From an uncultured bacterium (GTDB taxonomy: Bacteria; UBP6; UBA1177; JAKLFG01), in contig CALMRE010000254.1 of NCBI GenBank assembly GCA_937871295.1, positions 1 through 38,742 on the forward strand: a stretch of DNA of 38,742 bases. Direction: 5' to 3'. The position numbers were made by a program, and so were the translations under genes. Of this stretch, positions 7,844 through 15,921 are shown piece by piece (within the stretch, counting starts at the first letter, position 1; each line of letters begins with the position of its first letter). The notes beneath the pieces were generated by a model that did not search any database, was not told the origin of the DNA, and worked only from the letters and a program-made list of their open reading frames with translations.

Positions 7844-9229
7844 GTGAAAAGGCTTTTGATCGTCGGGCTGTGTGTACTCTTCACCTTACCGCTATTCGGG
7901 AAGAAGATCCTTCTCATGGAGCCGATCATCAAGGATGTCGGCAGCGAAAGCAAGATATCCAAAGAGATAGAAAAGGTCTTCAAGAAGAAATACGACTATG
8001 TTTCCCACAAGGATGTAAAGTCGAAGTTGCTGGACAAACTCAAAAAATGCGGCAGCAAAACCGATTGCTGGTACGAAGAAGCGGGCGACGCCGACTTCGA
8101 CTACGCGGCGCTGTTCCTCATCAAGGAAGATGACGACGAGGTGCTCGTCCGTCTTCTGGTCATCGATATCGACGGCGAGTCGAGTGTCGCCGATGAGAAA
8201 AAGTCGTTCGGATCGGTGGACGATCTGTCGGCCGGATCCCTGTATAAGAAACTGGTGAAGAGCGCTTTCGCTCCCATCGCCAAGAAGATAACAAAGAGCG
8301 GCGGCGGCGGCGACGACGACGACGACGACAGCGGCGACGACGAGGACAGCGGTATGTCCAAGCGTGAGATCGAACGGAAGAAACGCGAAGCGGAACTCGC
8401 CCGCAAGGAGCGTGAAGCCGAAGAGCGGCGCGAACGTCTGGCCGAAGAAAAGCGTCAGCGCGAGGAGGAACTCGAGCGGAAACGCGAAGAGGCCGAGCGG
8501 AAACGCCGTCTGGCCGAGGAAAAGAAACGTGAACAGGAAGAGCGCGAACGGGCCCGGCTCGAAGAGGAGCGCGAGCGCCGCGAGAAGGAGCGCGAAGAGA
8601 CCAACGCGCGTAAACGCGACCAACTTGAGAAGAATCAGGGGAAACTGGAAAAGGCCCGCGAACTCGTCCTGAAGATGTGTTCTCAAGGGAAATATAACGA
8701 GGCGATACAGGCCATCGTCAAGGTCAGCCAGCTCAAATGCGAGTGCGAGGAGGACGCCAAGGTCCTTGCGCTTAAGAGCCAGCTCTTGAACTTCAATAAG
8801 GTGCGCGACAAGATACTCGAGGGGGTCAACCTCCTCAACTACAGCCTTATTCTCGACAACCTCGAGGCGGCAAAGGCGCTCGATACCGAGATCGTCCCGG
8901 GCGGCACCGAGTTCTCCCAGCGGATCGACAGCATCTACGCGATCGGTTATTACGCCAAGGCGCTCGACATGGAGAAGAAGGACAACTATGTCGTCGCCAA
9001 CGAGAATTACGAGAAATGTCTCCAGAAGGATCCCGACAAGAAAGAGTGCAAGCAGTGGAACGACGACAAGGATAAAACCGTCAAGAAACTCTTCGACAAG
9101 GCGAAGGTCATGAAGAACTTCAACCCGACCAAGGCGAAGGATCTCTTCCGCTCCATCCTGAAACTGGTCACCGCCGAGCACGAATTCTACAAGCAGGCCG
9201 AGGTCGAACTCAAGTCGATGGAATACTAA
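7844..9229 (+). CDS. Exported protein with long charged helix and C-terminal TPR-like domain
   Basis: 461 residues, starting at the GTG at 7844, five bases after AGGAGGAG (7831-7838). A signal peptide (MKRLLIVGLCVLFTLP) is followed by a globular domain (about 20-145), an extreme linker GGGGDDDDDDSGDDEDSG, then about 100 residues of alternating Glu/Lys/Arg repeats (e.g. REAERKRRLAEEKKREQEE) typical of a single alpha-helix or coiled coil. The C-terminal 160 residues are helical and TPR-like (GKYNEAIQAIVKVSQLKC, DNYVVANENYEKCLQKDPD). This layout suggests a periplasmic spacer or scaffold, as in some gliding-motility and envelope complexes of Myxococcota, but no named family is recognised. It lies between two other envelope or exported genes. 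Confidence 0.8.
   Translation: MKRLLIVGLCVLFTLPLFGKKILLMEPIIKDVGSESKISKEIEKVFKKKYDYVSHKDVKSKLLDKLKKCGSKTDCWYEEAGDADFDYAALFLIKEDDDEVLVRLLVIDIDGESSVADEKKSFGSVDDLSAGSLYKKLVKSAFAPIAKKITKSGGGGDDDDDDSGDDEDSGMSKREIERKKREAELARKEREAEERRERLAEEKRQREEELERKREEAERKRRLAEEKKREQEERERARLEEERERREKEREETNARKRDQLEKNQGKLEKARELVLKMCSQGKYNEAIQAIVKVSQLKCECEEDAKVLALKSQLLNFNKVRDKILEGVNLLNYSLILDNLEAAKALDTEIVPGGTEFSQRIDSIYAIGYYAKALDMEKKDNYVVANENYEKCLQKDPDKKECKQWNDDKDKTVKKLFDKAKVMKNFNPTKAKDLFRSILKLVTAEHEFYKQAEVELKSMEY
8299..8353 (+). repeat. GGC/GAC trinucleotide tract inside the coiled-coil protein gene
   Basis: A run of GGC triplets passes into a run of GAC triplets and a shorter second GGC/GAC run, encoding glycines then aspartates. 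Tracts like this can gain or lose triplets by slippage without frame loss, changing the linker length. Confidence 0.6.
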
Positions 9230-9240
9230 GAAGCGCTCTT

Positions 9241-10188
9241 GTGCTTCTGAAACTCCCCCGCCACCTTCTTTTTTTGTTTCCCTCCGTGATGGCTCTTGTT
9301 TCCTGCGGCAACGAAACGACGCTCTGTGAAGGGGACGATTGCGCCGCGCTGACCCAATCGGCTCTTTTCGTGCGCCTTGAAAACGGCAACGACCGGCCGC
9401 ACTGGCATCGTTTCACCGGTTCCGGCCTGACCGCGCTGGAGGGCATGTATCCCGGATCGACACCGCTCGCCTATCATGCGGGGCTTGATCTGCTGGCGGC
9501 CAAATCGCTGTCGGGCGACGGGATGCGGCTCACGCTGTATCGCGGCGGCGGCGGGGTACTCACAGAGGAGACGACCCGCAATCAAGCGAACACCGACGAG
9601 ATGAGCGCCTTGTGCATGACCGGCGACGGCCACCTCTGGCTGCTGCACCGCGGCCGGTATGACGAGGAGGACCCGCGGGCCGGCCGGTATATCTTGAGCC
9701 GCGGATCCACGGCGCTCAAAGAGTGGGACAATTTCTTCCTCACCGGCGACAGCGAGGAAGATACCCTCTACGGCAGCGTCATCGAAAAGCCGGTCCATCT
9801 CTTCTGCGGCGAGGACGGCCGCGAGGTTTTCCTTACGACCTTTCTCTATTCGGGAGAAACGGAACGGAGCCTTCTGCGCCTGCCGCGCCTCTCGCTTCTG
9901 CAGGTGTATCTCTACCGGTTCGACCCTGCCGAGCGGCTTTTGCAGCCTGTCGCCGGTTTCACGCCGCGCGGCAACGGACCGGTGCGGGCCCACTACGACA
10001 GCCGTTCCGGCCGGTTCGCGGTATTCCAGAACGGACGGCTCTCTCTGCAGAAGGGACTCGGTTTCCCGGAAGAGCGCGAATATCCGGAAAGCAGCGAGGC
10101 GCTTTTCTCACAGGAGGGGGGACCGTTCAGACTTTTTCTTATCAGCAAGGACCGCCGCGGTATCCGGGGCCGGATCGAACGCCCGTAG
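9241..10188 (+). CDS. Putative lipoprotein of unknown function
   Basis: 315 residues, from a GTG at 9241, 11 bases after the preceding stop, with only a weak AAGAAG upstream, so translation may depend on coupling. The N-terminus is a lipoprotein signal ending in the lipobox LVSC (Cys22). The mature part has four more cysteines and many short beta-strand stretches (e.g. GDGHLWLLHRGRYDE, SRSGRFAVFQNGRLS) reminiscent of beta-propeller blades, but no named domain is recognised. It ends five bases from the convergent pepT stop. Likely in the periplasm or outer membrane. Confidence 0.7.
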   Translation: MLLKLPRHLLFLFPSVMALVSCGNETTLCEGDDCAALTQSALFVRLENGNDRPHWHRFTGSGLTALEGMYPGSTPLAYHAGLDLLAAKSLSGDGMRLTLYRGGGGVLTEETTRNQANTDEMSALCMTGDGHLWLLHRGRYDEEDPRAGRYILSRGSTALKEWDNFFLTGDSEEDTLYGSVIEKPVHLFCGEDGREVFLTTFLYSGETERSLLRLPRLSLLQVYLYRFDPAERLLQPVAGFTPRGNGPVRAHYDSRSGRFAVFQNGRLSLQKGLGFPEEREYPESSEALFSQEGGPFRLFLISKDRRGIRGRIERP

Positions 10189-10193
10189 GAACG

Positions 10194-11423
10194 CTACTTC
10201 GCGGTGTAAAGTTCGATTATCTTCAGGATGACCGCGGTCGCCTTCTCCATCGACTCGACCACCACATACTCAAGCTTGCCGTGGAAGTTGTGGCCGCCGG
10301 CAAAGATGTTCGGGCAAGGCAATCCCATGTAGGAGAGCCGCGAACCGTCGGTGCCGCCGCGTATCGGTATCACATGCGGTTCGACGCCGCACAGTTCCAT
10401 CGCCTTCTTGGCCGTCTCGACGATATGGAATACCGGTTCGACCTTCTCGCGCATATTGAAATACTGATCCTTGAGTTCGAGCGTGACGGTGCCGGCGCCG
10501 TATTTCTTGTTGATGAACTCGACGGCGCGGGTGATGAACTCCTTCTTCTTGCCGATCTTGGCTCGGTCGTGGTCACGGATGATGTATTTCATCGTCGCCT
10601 TTTCGACCGATCCGTCGAACTTCATGATGTGGTAGAACCCTTCGTAGCCGACGGTGAACTCGGGCCGCTGATCGACCGGCAGGAGATCGTTGAGTTCCAT
10701 GCCGATGAGGATGGCGTTCTTCATCCGGTCCTTCGCGTAGCCGGGATGGATGTTGCGTCCCTGAATGGTGATGCTCGCCATCGTCGCGTTGAAGTTCTCA
10801 TACTCGAGTTCCCCCACCGCGCCTCCGTCCATCGTGTAGGCGAAATCGGCGCCGAACTTCTTGACATCGAAATTGTCGACGCCGCGGCCGACCTCTTCGT
10901 CGGGGGTGAAGCCGATCTTTATCGGGCCGTGCTTCACTTCGGGATGCTTGACGAGATATTCGACCGCCGTCATGATCTCGGCGATGCCCGCCTTGTCGTC
11001 GGCGCCCAGCAGGGTCGATCCGTCGGTGGTGATGAGCGTCTGCCCCTTGTACTGCTTTATCTCGGGAAAGTCGGCGGTCGTGATGACGATGTTCTTCTTT
11101 TTGTCGAGGACCACATCCTTCCCGTCGTAGTTCTTGATGATGCGCGGCTTGATGTTGACGCCCGGCATATCGGGACTGGTGTCCATGTGGGCGATGAAGC
11201 CGAGGGCCGGGACCTTCTTCTTGATGTTCGACGGCAGTTCGGCCATCACATAGCCGTACTTGTCGAGCGACACATTCTTGAGCCCGAGCGCCTTCAACTC
11301 CTTCACCAGAAGTTTGGCGAGGTCGAGCTGTTTGGCCGATGACGGCGAACTCTCCGAACTTTCATCCGACTGGGTGTCGATAGCGACATAGCGCAGGAAC
11401 TTCTCGGTAACGCCCTGATGCAT
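10194..11423 (-). CDS. pepT: Peptidase T (tripeptide aminopeptidase)
   Basis: 409 residues from the ATG at 11423, which has GGAGG six bases upstream; an upstream in-frame start at 11489 would begin inside the promoter and is rejected. M20-family metallopeptidase motifs are all present: first zinc ligand [11 protein letters not shown], bridging Asp in LLGADDKAG, catalytic Glu pair [26 protein letters not shown], and the late His in [10 protein letters not shown]. Peptidase T removes the N-terminal residue from tripeptides in the cytoplasm. It lies next to three secreted proteases, so it probably finishes digestion of imported peptides. It is convergent with the lipoprotein gene at 10188. Confidence 0.95.
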   Translation of the reverse strand: MHQGVTEKFLRYVAIDTQSDESSESSPSSAKQLDLAKLLVKELKALGLKNVSLDKYGYVMAELPSNIKKKVPALGFIAHMDTSPDMPGVNIKPRIIKNYDGKDVVLDKKKNIVITTADFPEIKQYKGQTLITTDGSTLLGADDKAGIAEIMTAVEYLVKHPEVKHGPIKIGFTPDEEVGRGVDNFDVKKFGADFAYTMDGGAVGELEYENFNATMASITIQGRNIHPGYAKDRMKNAILIGMELNDLLPVDQRPEFTVGYEGFYHIMKFDGSVEKATMKYIIRDHDRAKIGKKKEFITRAVEFINKKYGAGTVTLELKDQYFNMREKVEPVFHIVETAKKAMELCGVEPHVIPIRGGTDGSRLSYMGLPCPNIFAGGHNFHGKLEYVVVESMEKATAVILKIIELYTAK

Positions 11424-11460
11424 GGTGGCCTCCGTTGCGGTTGTTCTCGTTGCCGCCCCT

Positions 11461-11489
11461 ACACTAACAAAGCACCGCGTCGAAGTCAA
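11461..11489 (-). promoter_or_regulatory. Probable pepT promoter, extended -10 type
   Basis: Minus strand TTGACT (11489-11484), 17 bases, then TAGTGT (11466-11461), with TGT just before the -10, an extended -10 feature that can offset the poor hexamer. It lies in the 93-base gap between the subtilisin stop and pepT. Confidence 0.45.
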
Positions 11490-11516
11490 GAAGGCGCTGC
11501 TGTTGATCGCTGTTGA

Positions 11517-13268
11517 CTAAAGTATCAGCGAACAGCCGCCTGATCCCTCTTCATAGAGCGCCGGCGCCGCGTCGTCGGGAGCGGCGGCCTGCTCATCAAG
11601 CGCGATCCCGTCGTCCGGGACGGCGCCGTCATCCTGAGAAGTCTCGTCGGACGCAACGCCGGTATCGTTCTGCGGATCGACGTCGAAAAAGGTATCGTCG
11701 GGTGCGCCGTCGTCGGGCTGAGGAGCGTCGTCTGAACCGCCCGATGTCACGCACAGGCCGTTATGGCATGTTTCGCCGGGGTCGCAGTCGTCGTCTATCG
11801 TGCATTCGGGACTCCCGCCGCAGAGTCCGCTTTTCGCGTTCTCCACCATCGCCCGCACATCGAGTAGCCCGGCGCCGTAGCAGGCGGCGGCATTGCCGTA
11901 GGGACAGGGCTGGAGCGCGCCCGCCGCCGCCGACAGTTTCACGCACTGGATCGCCTGCTGGGCGGTAAGATAGGGCGCCGCCGAAAGCATGAGCCCGACC
12001 GCACCCGCAACCACCGGCGAAGCGGCCGAGGTGCCGTTGAAATATTTCGTGTAACTCAGATCGGGCAGATCGGGATAGCCGTTCTCGCTGTAGATGGGGT
12101 TGAAACCTTTATTGGCCGCGGTCGCATCGGTGGTCGTCAGACCGACGATGTCGCTTTCGTCGCCCCCCGCCGGCGCGGCGATATCGATCGCGACGCCCCA
12201 GTTGGAATAGTCGGTGATGGTCCCGTCCTTGCGCAGGGCGGAGACGGTGAGGATGTCGTCGGTGGCGAGCGTCGCATTGAGCGCGGTGTCGCAGTGTGAA
12301 TTGCCCGACGCCCAGACCATGACGGTGCCGAGGCCGCCGCGACCGTTCTGAAGACCGTAGGCGATCGCCTCGCTCATGAAGTTGTCGGCCGCCACCGCGA
12401 TGCAGTTCCCGGAACTGTCGGTGTCGGACGCGGCGCTCCACGAGTTGTTGACGACCCACGCCCCGTTGTCGACCGCCCATTTGAGCGCGTCCAGTTTGCG
12501 GTTGGCCGCCACCTGCCCGAGTTCGTTGCCGATGTATTTGATGGGCAACAGACCGCAGTTCCAACAGACGCCGGCCACCCCGATACCGTTGTCGCCGGTG
12601 GCGGCCGCCAGTCCCGAGACGGCGGTCCCGTGGGCCATGATGTAGGGGTTCGGTTCGAGAAGCGTTCCGTTCATATTGGGATCGACATAGGGTTCCGAGG
12701 GGACGAAACTCAGGCCGAGGAGCAGATGGCTCCAGAGATCGGGATGCTGGGTGTCGACCCCGCTGTCGACCACCGCGATGACCGAGGCGGGGTTCCCCGT
12801 TTCCAGTTCCCATGCCGCGTCCGACCGGATCATCGGATGGTGCCACTGTTCGACATAGAACGTGTCGTTCGGCGCGGTCGCGTGGAGGCGGGGTCGTTCC
12901 ATCCACACCGGCTGGGCCCACCGGACCAGCCCGCGCTCCACCAGTCGCCGCGACAGCGCGAACAGGTCGGTAGCCGCCGCCGGACGGGCCACGCCGTAGA
13001 CCGGCCAATCGGCGTGCGGGCGGATCATCGTAAGGCCGAACCGCGCCAGTTCTTTCTCCTGCGCCGCGACGCTCACCCCGTCAGGGAAGCGGATCGCCAC
13101 CTCGCCGGTCAGCGGCATCGCCGCGCCGCCCGCCACGGAGACCGCCGCCCGCGACGCTTCGACCCGCAGTTCCAGGCACCGTTCCGAACCGTGGAAATAG
13201 TAGCAGGCATCGGCGGCCTGAAGGATCGCGATGCTGAAAAAGAGAAAGAAAAAAGATACGGATCGCAT
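11517..13268 (-). CDS. Secreted subtilisin-like serine protease (S8) with acidic tail and C-terminal CSLIL
   Basis: 583 residues from the ATG at 13268, which follows GAGGAGG and begins a signal peptide (MRSVSFFFLFFSIAIL). The in-frame Met at 13301 lacks these features. The catalytic triad is intact: Asp168 in VVDSGVDTQHPD, His213 in AHGTAVSG, Ser414 in FNGTSAASP, with the oxyanion Asn323 in ASGNS. A propeptide-like region lies before the protease domain. After it comes one Cys-rich unit (CTIDDDCDPGETCHNGLC), then about 75 residues rich in Asp, Pro and Ala, and a terminus GGCSLIL. It follows a second S8 protease with a similar ending. Likely secreted or retained at the surface. Confidence 0.9.
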   Translation of the reverse strand: MRSVSFFFLFFSIAILQAADACYYFHGSERCLELRVEASRAAVSVAGGAAMPLTGEVAIRFPDGVSVAAQEKELARFGLTMIRPHADWPVYGVARPAAATDLFALSRRLVERGLVRWAQPVWMERPRLHATAPNDTFYVEQWHHPMIRSDAAWELETGNPASVIAVVDSGVDTQHPDLWSHLLLGLSFVPSEPYVDPNMNGTLLEPNPYIMAHGTAVSGLAAATGDNGIGVAGVCWNCGLLPIKYIGNELGQVAANRKLDALKWAVDNGAWVVNNSWSAASDTDSSGNCIAVAADNFMSEAIAYGLQNGRGGLGTVMVWASGNSHCDTALNATLATDDILTVSALRKDGTITDYSNWGVAIDIAAPAGGDESDIVGLTTTDATAANKGFNPIYSENGYPDLPDLSYTKYFNGTSAASPVVAGAVGLMLSAAPYLTAQQAIQCVKLSAAAGALQPCPYGNAAACYGAGLLDVRAMVENAKSGLCGGSPECTIDDDCDPGETCHNGLCVTSGGSDDAPQPDDGAPDDTFFDVDPQNDTGVASDETSQDDGAVPDDGIALDEQAAAPDDAAPALYEEGSGGCSLIL

Positions 13269-13367
13269 AGGACCTCCTCGGTCTGTTTTCCGGCAACGCA
13301 TCCCGGCGTCTTATCTCTGACCGACGAACGGGAAAAAAAGTTCCGGTGGAAAGGGGGGAAACGGAGG

Positions 13368-15860
13368 TCAGATGAGGATAAGCGCGCAGGCGGCGTCTTC
13401 TTCTTTCGGTTCCGGCATCGTGAAGGGTTCGTCAGGCGTTTCGCCGTCGGGCAGGGGCTCCTCTTCCGCGACCTCGGCATCGGGTGCAACCCAATCGTAC
13501 GGAACACAACGACCCTCTTCATTGCAGTAGGCGTCGTCGGCGCCATCGATGCCGCCGATGCATTCGCCGTCGCCGCGGCACGGGCGGAAGCAGACCCCCT
13601 CTTTTCCCTGCCAGCGGACATGACATTTGTAATAGTCGGCCTCGGGACGGCAGTCGTCGTCGCCGGTGCAGGATCCGGCGCAGATATAGGCGCGGGAACG
13701 GGAACTGTAGATGCACTTGGCGTCGTCGGGGCAACCGTTGTCGTTCCACTGATCGCACTGCGTGAAACAGTAGCCCCCCGGCTTGGAGGTGTCGCAGTAG
13801 GCGCCCGAATGGATGCAGTCCTCCTCGCTCTGGCAGGGACCGCCCACCGGCGAGGGATCCATGCGGCAGCGCGACTCGATGTCGCAGTAATTCCCTTCGG
13901 GGCAGTCCTTGTCGGTATCGCAGTAGGGCAGACAGACGCCGTAGATATCGTCGGTGCAGTAATAGCCTTCGCGGTCGCAGGGGGAAAGCGCTCCGCATTC
14001 GCGCAGGCAGACCAGTACCCCCTGATCGACCGTGAGGTACGAACCGTCGGGACAGGGCTCCGCCTCGGGCCACAACAGACAGTAATTGTTCGGCATCGTG
14101 TAGCCCATGACCTCTCCGACGCAGGCCACCTGTTCGGGCAGAAAATCCGGCATCAGGCAGTCGGCATCGTCCGTGCAGGCATGCCCCACCGTGAATTCCC
14201 CCTTCAACCCCTCGTCGACCCAGCCGTCGCAGTCGTCGTCCAGTCCGTTGAGTGTCTCTTCCCCGACCAACAGCGGGTCGCACATCGGGTAGCCGAGCGC
14301 CAGACGCGCCGCCTTGTGGAGATTGACCCGGCCGTGGCCGAATTTCGGCGAGAAGCCCGCCTCATTCCAGAACCCGGTCTCGGGATGTATCTTGTCGGCG
14401 CTCGTGTAGAGGATATTCACCGCCTCCTCGAGCGTGAGTTCGGGATTGAGCGAGAAGATGAAACCCATCGCGCCGGTGGCGAAAGGGGCCGCCGCCGAGG
14501 TGCCGCTGAAGGTGGCGGTCCAGTCGTCGCCCAGTCTGCCCGCGCCGGGGATGTGGGTCGTCGCGATGCCGATGACCGGATAGGAAGAGAGCGACGGCGT
14601 ACTGATCCCTAACTCCATTCCCCAGTTCGAGTAGTCGATGTGGGTGTCCCACGCCGAGGTGGCGCCGACGATGATGAGCCGGTGGGAGACCGGCACCCCG
14701 TCGCGTTCGAATTCAAAGATATGCTGGAACATACCGTCATAGTGGGCGTTGACCCCGTCGTTGCCCGAGGCGTAGAGTATCGCGCCCCCCTTGCCGTTGC
14801 GGCCGTTCTTCATGAAATGGGCGTGCGACTCCTCGACGCCGGGCATCATCGGCACTTCGCCGTATTCTGAGGTGACGCCGAAACTGCAGTTGACCGCGAC
14901 GATCGCGGGATCGGCCACCAGCCGGTCGTAGGTCTTGAGATACATCTCTTCGCTGATGGCGCTCCCCTCGACCCCTTCGAGCGCAAGCACCGGATAGATA
15001 CCGCACCACGGACAGACGCCGGTAACGCCGATATCGTTCGATTCGGCCGCCGATATGCCGGCGCAGTCGGTGCCGTGCGCGTAGGTCGCCAGCGCGTAGC
15101 CGGTGGTCCCGTCGGGGATATGCGGATCGCCGCCGTCGACATCGCGGATGGCGTCGTAGCCTGGATCCATCTTGCCGCCGTCGCCGACGAGGTCGGGATG
15201 GGTCGTCACGACGCCCGAATCCATGATCGCCACTTTGGTCGCGTACTTCGCCGGCTCGAACTGTACTTTCATCAGGAAGCGCAGGGCATCCTCGAAGCGG
15301 ATATCGGCGCGTGCGAGCGTTTCGACCGGATCACCGTAGGCGTCGATGTAGGCACCGCGGTTATGGAGCGCCCACTGATATTCCGCGTAGAACTCGTCCT
15401 GCGGCAGGGCAAGCCGCGGACGAACCTCTCGCACGAGGTTCGGGAAGGCCCATCCGCGTCGCGCTTCGGTGATGCGCCGTGCCGTTTCGACCGCATCCCC
15501 CGCGACGGTGAATTTGTATAGGTTGTAGCCGGGCAGTATCTCGGCGAGCGTCAGACCGAAATCGCGCGCAAGCACGGCGATGTCGCCCGTTCCCCGCCAG
15601 AAAAGTTCGGCCCGCGCGATGAGGTAGGCCGCGCCGTAGCGGTAGACCGGCAGGCCGCCGTCCCGCGCCAGCAGCGTGTAGCGGTCGGCGCCGGCATTCC
15701 AACGCCCGACGACCGGCTCATCGTTCGCAACCCCGCCCAGCACCACCGACATACCCTCGACGCGCTCCAGTGCGGTCGCCCTGCCGTCGGCATGGTAGAC
15801 CGGCGCGGCGGAAAGCGAGAAAGCCGCCGCAGAGAGCAGGCACAACAGGAACATTCTCAT
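13368..15860 (-). CDS. Secreted subtilisin-like serine protease (S8) with MopE-like and Cys-rich repeats
   Basis: 830 residues. The ATG at 15860 follows GGAGGTG and begins a signal peptide (cleavage near SLSAA). The S8 triad is Asp214 (IMDSGVVTTHPD), His262 (AHGTDCAG) and Ser455 (FSGTSAAAP), with oxyanion Asn367. Residues 537-551 (LNGLDDDCDGWVDEG) match the acidic MopE-like metal-binding motif common in Myxococcota. The last 270 residues are a chain of cysteine-rich units of the C-x-D-x-D-C type (CDTDKDCPEGNYC, CTGDDDCRPE). An acidic Pro/Glu stretch then leads to the terminus AACALILI. Its own promoter lies at 15890-15917. It is an extracellular protease, with the repeats probably calcium-binding or adhesive. 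Confidence 0.92.
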   Translation of the reverse strand: MRMFLLCLLSAAAFSLSAAPVYHADGRATALERVEGMSVVLGGVANDEPVVGRWNAGADRYTLLARDGGLPVYRYGAAYLIARAELFWRGTGDIAVLARDFGLTLAEILPGYNLYKFTVAGDAVETARRITEARRGWAFPNLVREVRPRLALPQDEFYAEYQWALHNRGAYIDAYGDPVETLARADIRFEDALRFLMKVQFEPAKYATKVAIMDSGVVTTHPDLVGDGGKMDPGYDAIRDVDGGDPHIPDGTTGYALATYAHGTDCAGISAAESNDIGVTGVCPWCGIYPVLALEGVEGSAISEEMYLKTYDRLVADPAIVAVNCSFGVTSEYGEVPMMPGVEESHAHFMKNGRNGKGGAILYASGNDGVNAHYDGMFQHIFEFERDGVPVSHRLIIVGATSAWDTHIDYSNWGMELGISTPSLSSYPVIGIATTHIPGAGRLGDDWTATFSGTSAAAPFATGAMGFIFSLNPELTLEEAVNILYTSADKIHPETGFWNEAGFSPKFGHGRVNLHKAARLALGYPMCDPLLVGEETLNGLDDDCDGWVDEGLKGEFTVGHACTDDADCLMPDFLPEQVACVGEVMGYTMPNNYCLLWPEAEPCPDGSYLTVDQGVLVCLRECGALSPCDREGYYCTDDIYGVCLPYCDTDKDCPEGNYCDIESRCRMDPSPVGGPCQSEEDCIHSGAYCDTSKPGGYCFTQCDQWNDNGCPDDAKCIYSSRSRAYICAGSCTGDDDCRPEADYYKCHVRWQGKEGVCFRPCRGDGECIGGIDGADDAYCNEEGRCVPYDWVAPDAEVAEEEPLPDGETPDEPFTMPEPKEEDAACALILI

Positions 15861-15889
15861 GAGACACCTCCGACCGTTGTATCGGGGTC

Positions 15890-15917
15890 ATTGTAGCGAG
15901 TCGCCGGATTTTTGCAA
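15890..15917 (-). promoter_or_regulatory. Sigma70-like promoter for the large subtilisin gene
   Basis: Minus strand TTGCAA (15917-15912), 16 bases, TACAAT (15895-15890), located in the 61-base gap after the metalloprotease stop. Start of transcription near 15883 gives a short leader containing GGAGGTG. Confidence 0.6.
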
Positions 15918-15921
15918 AGAG

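Noticed and set aside
13333-13351. Hairpin TTCC-ACC-GGAA followed by seven T on the minus strand, a possible terminator after the large subtilisin
   Set aside because: A four-base stem is too weak to call a terminator.
12630-14612. 660-residue open frame on the plus strand across both subtilisin genes
   Set aside because: It runs across two genes with clear catalytic motifs on the other strand; no signal, motif or start site supports it.
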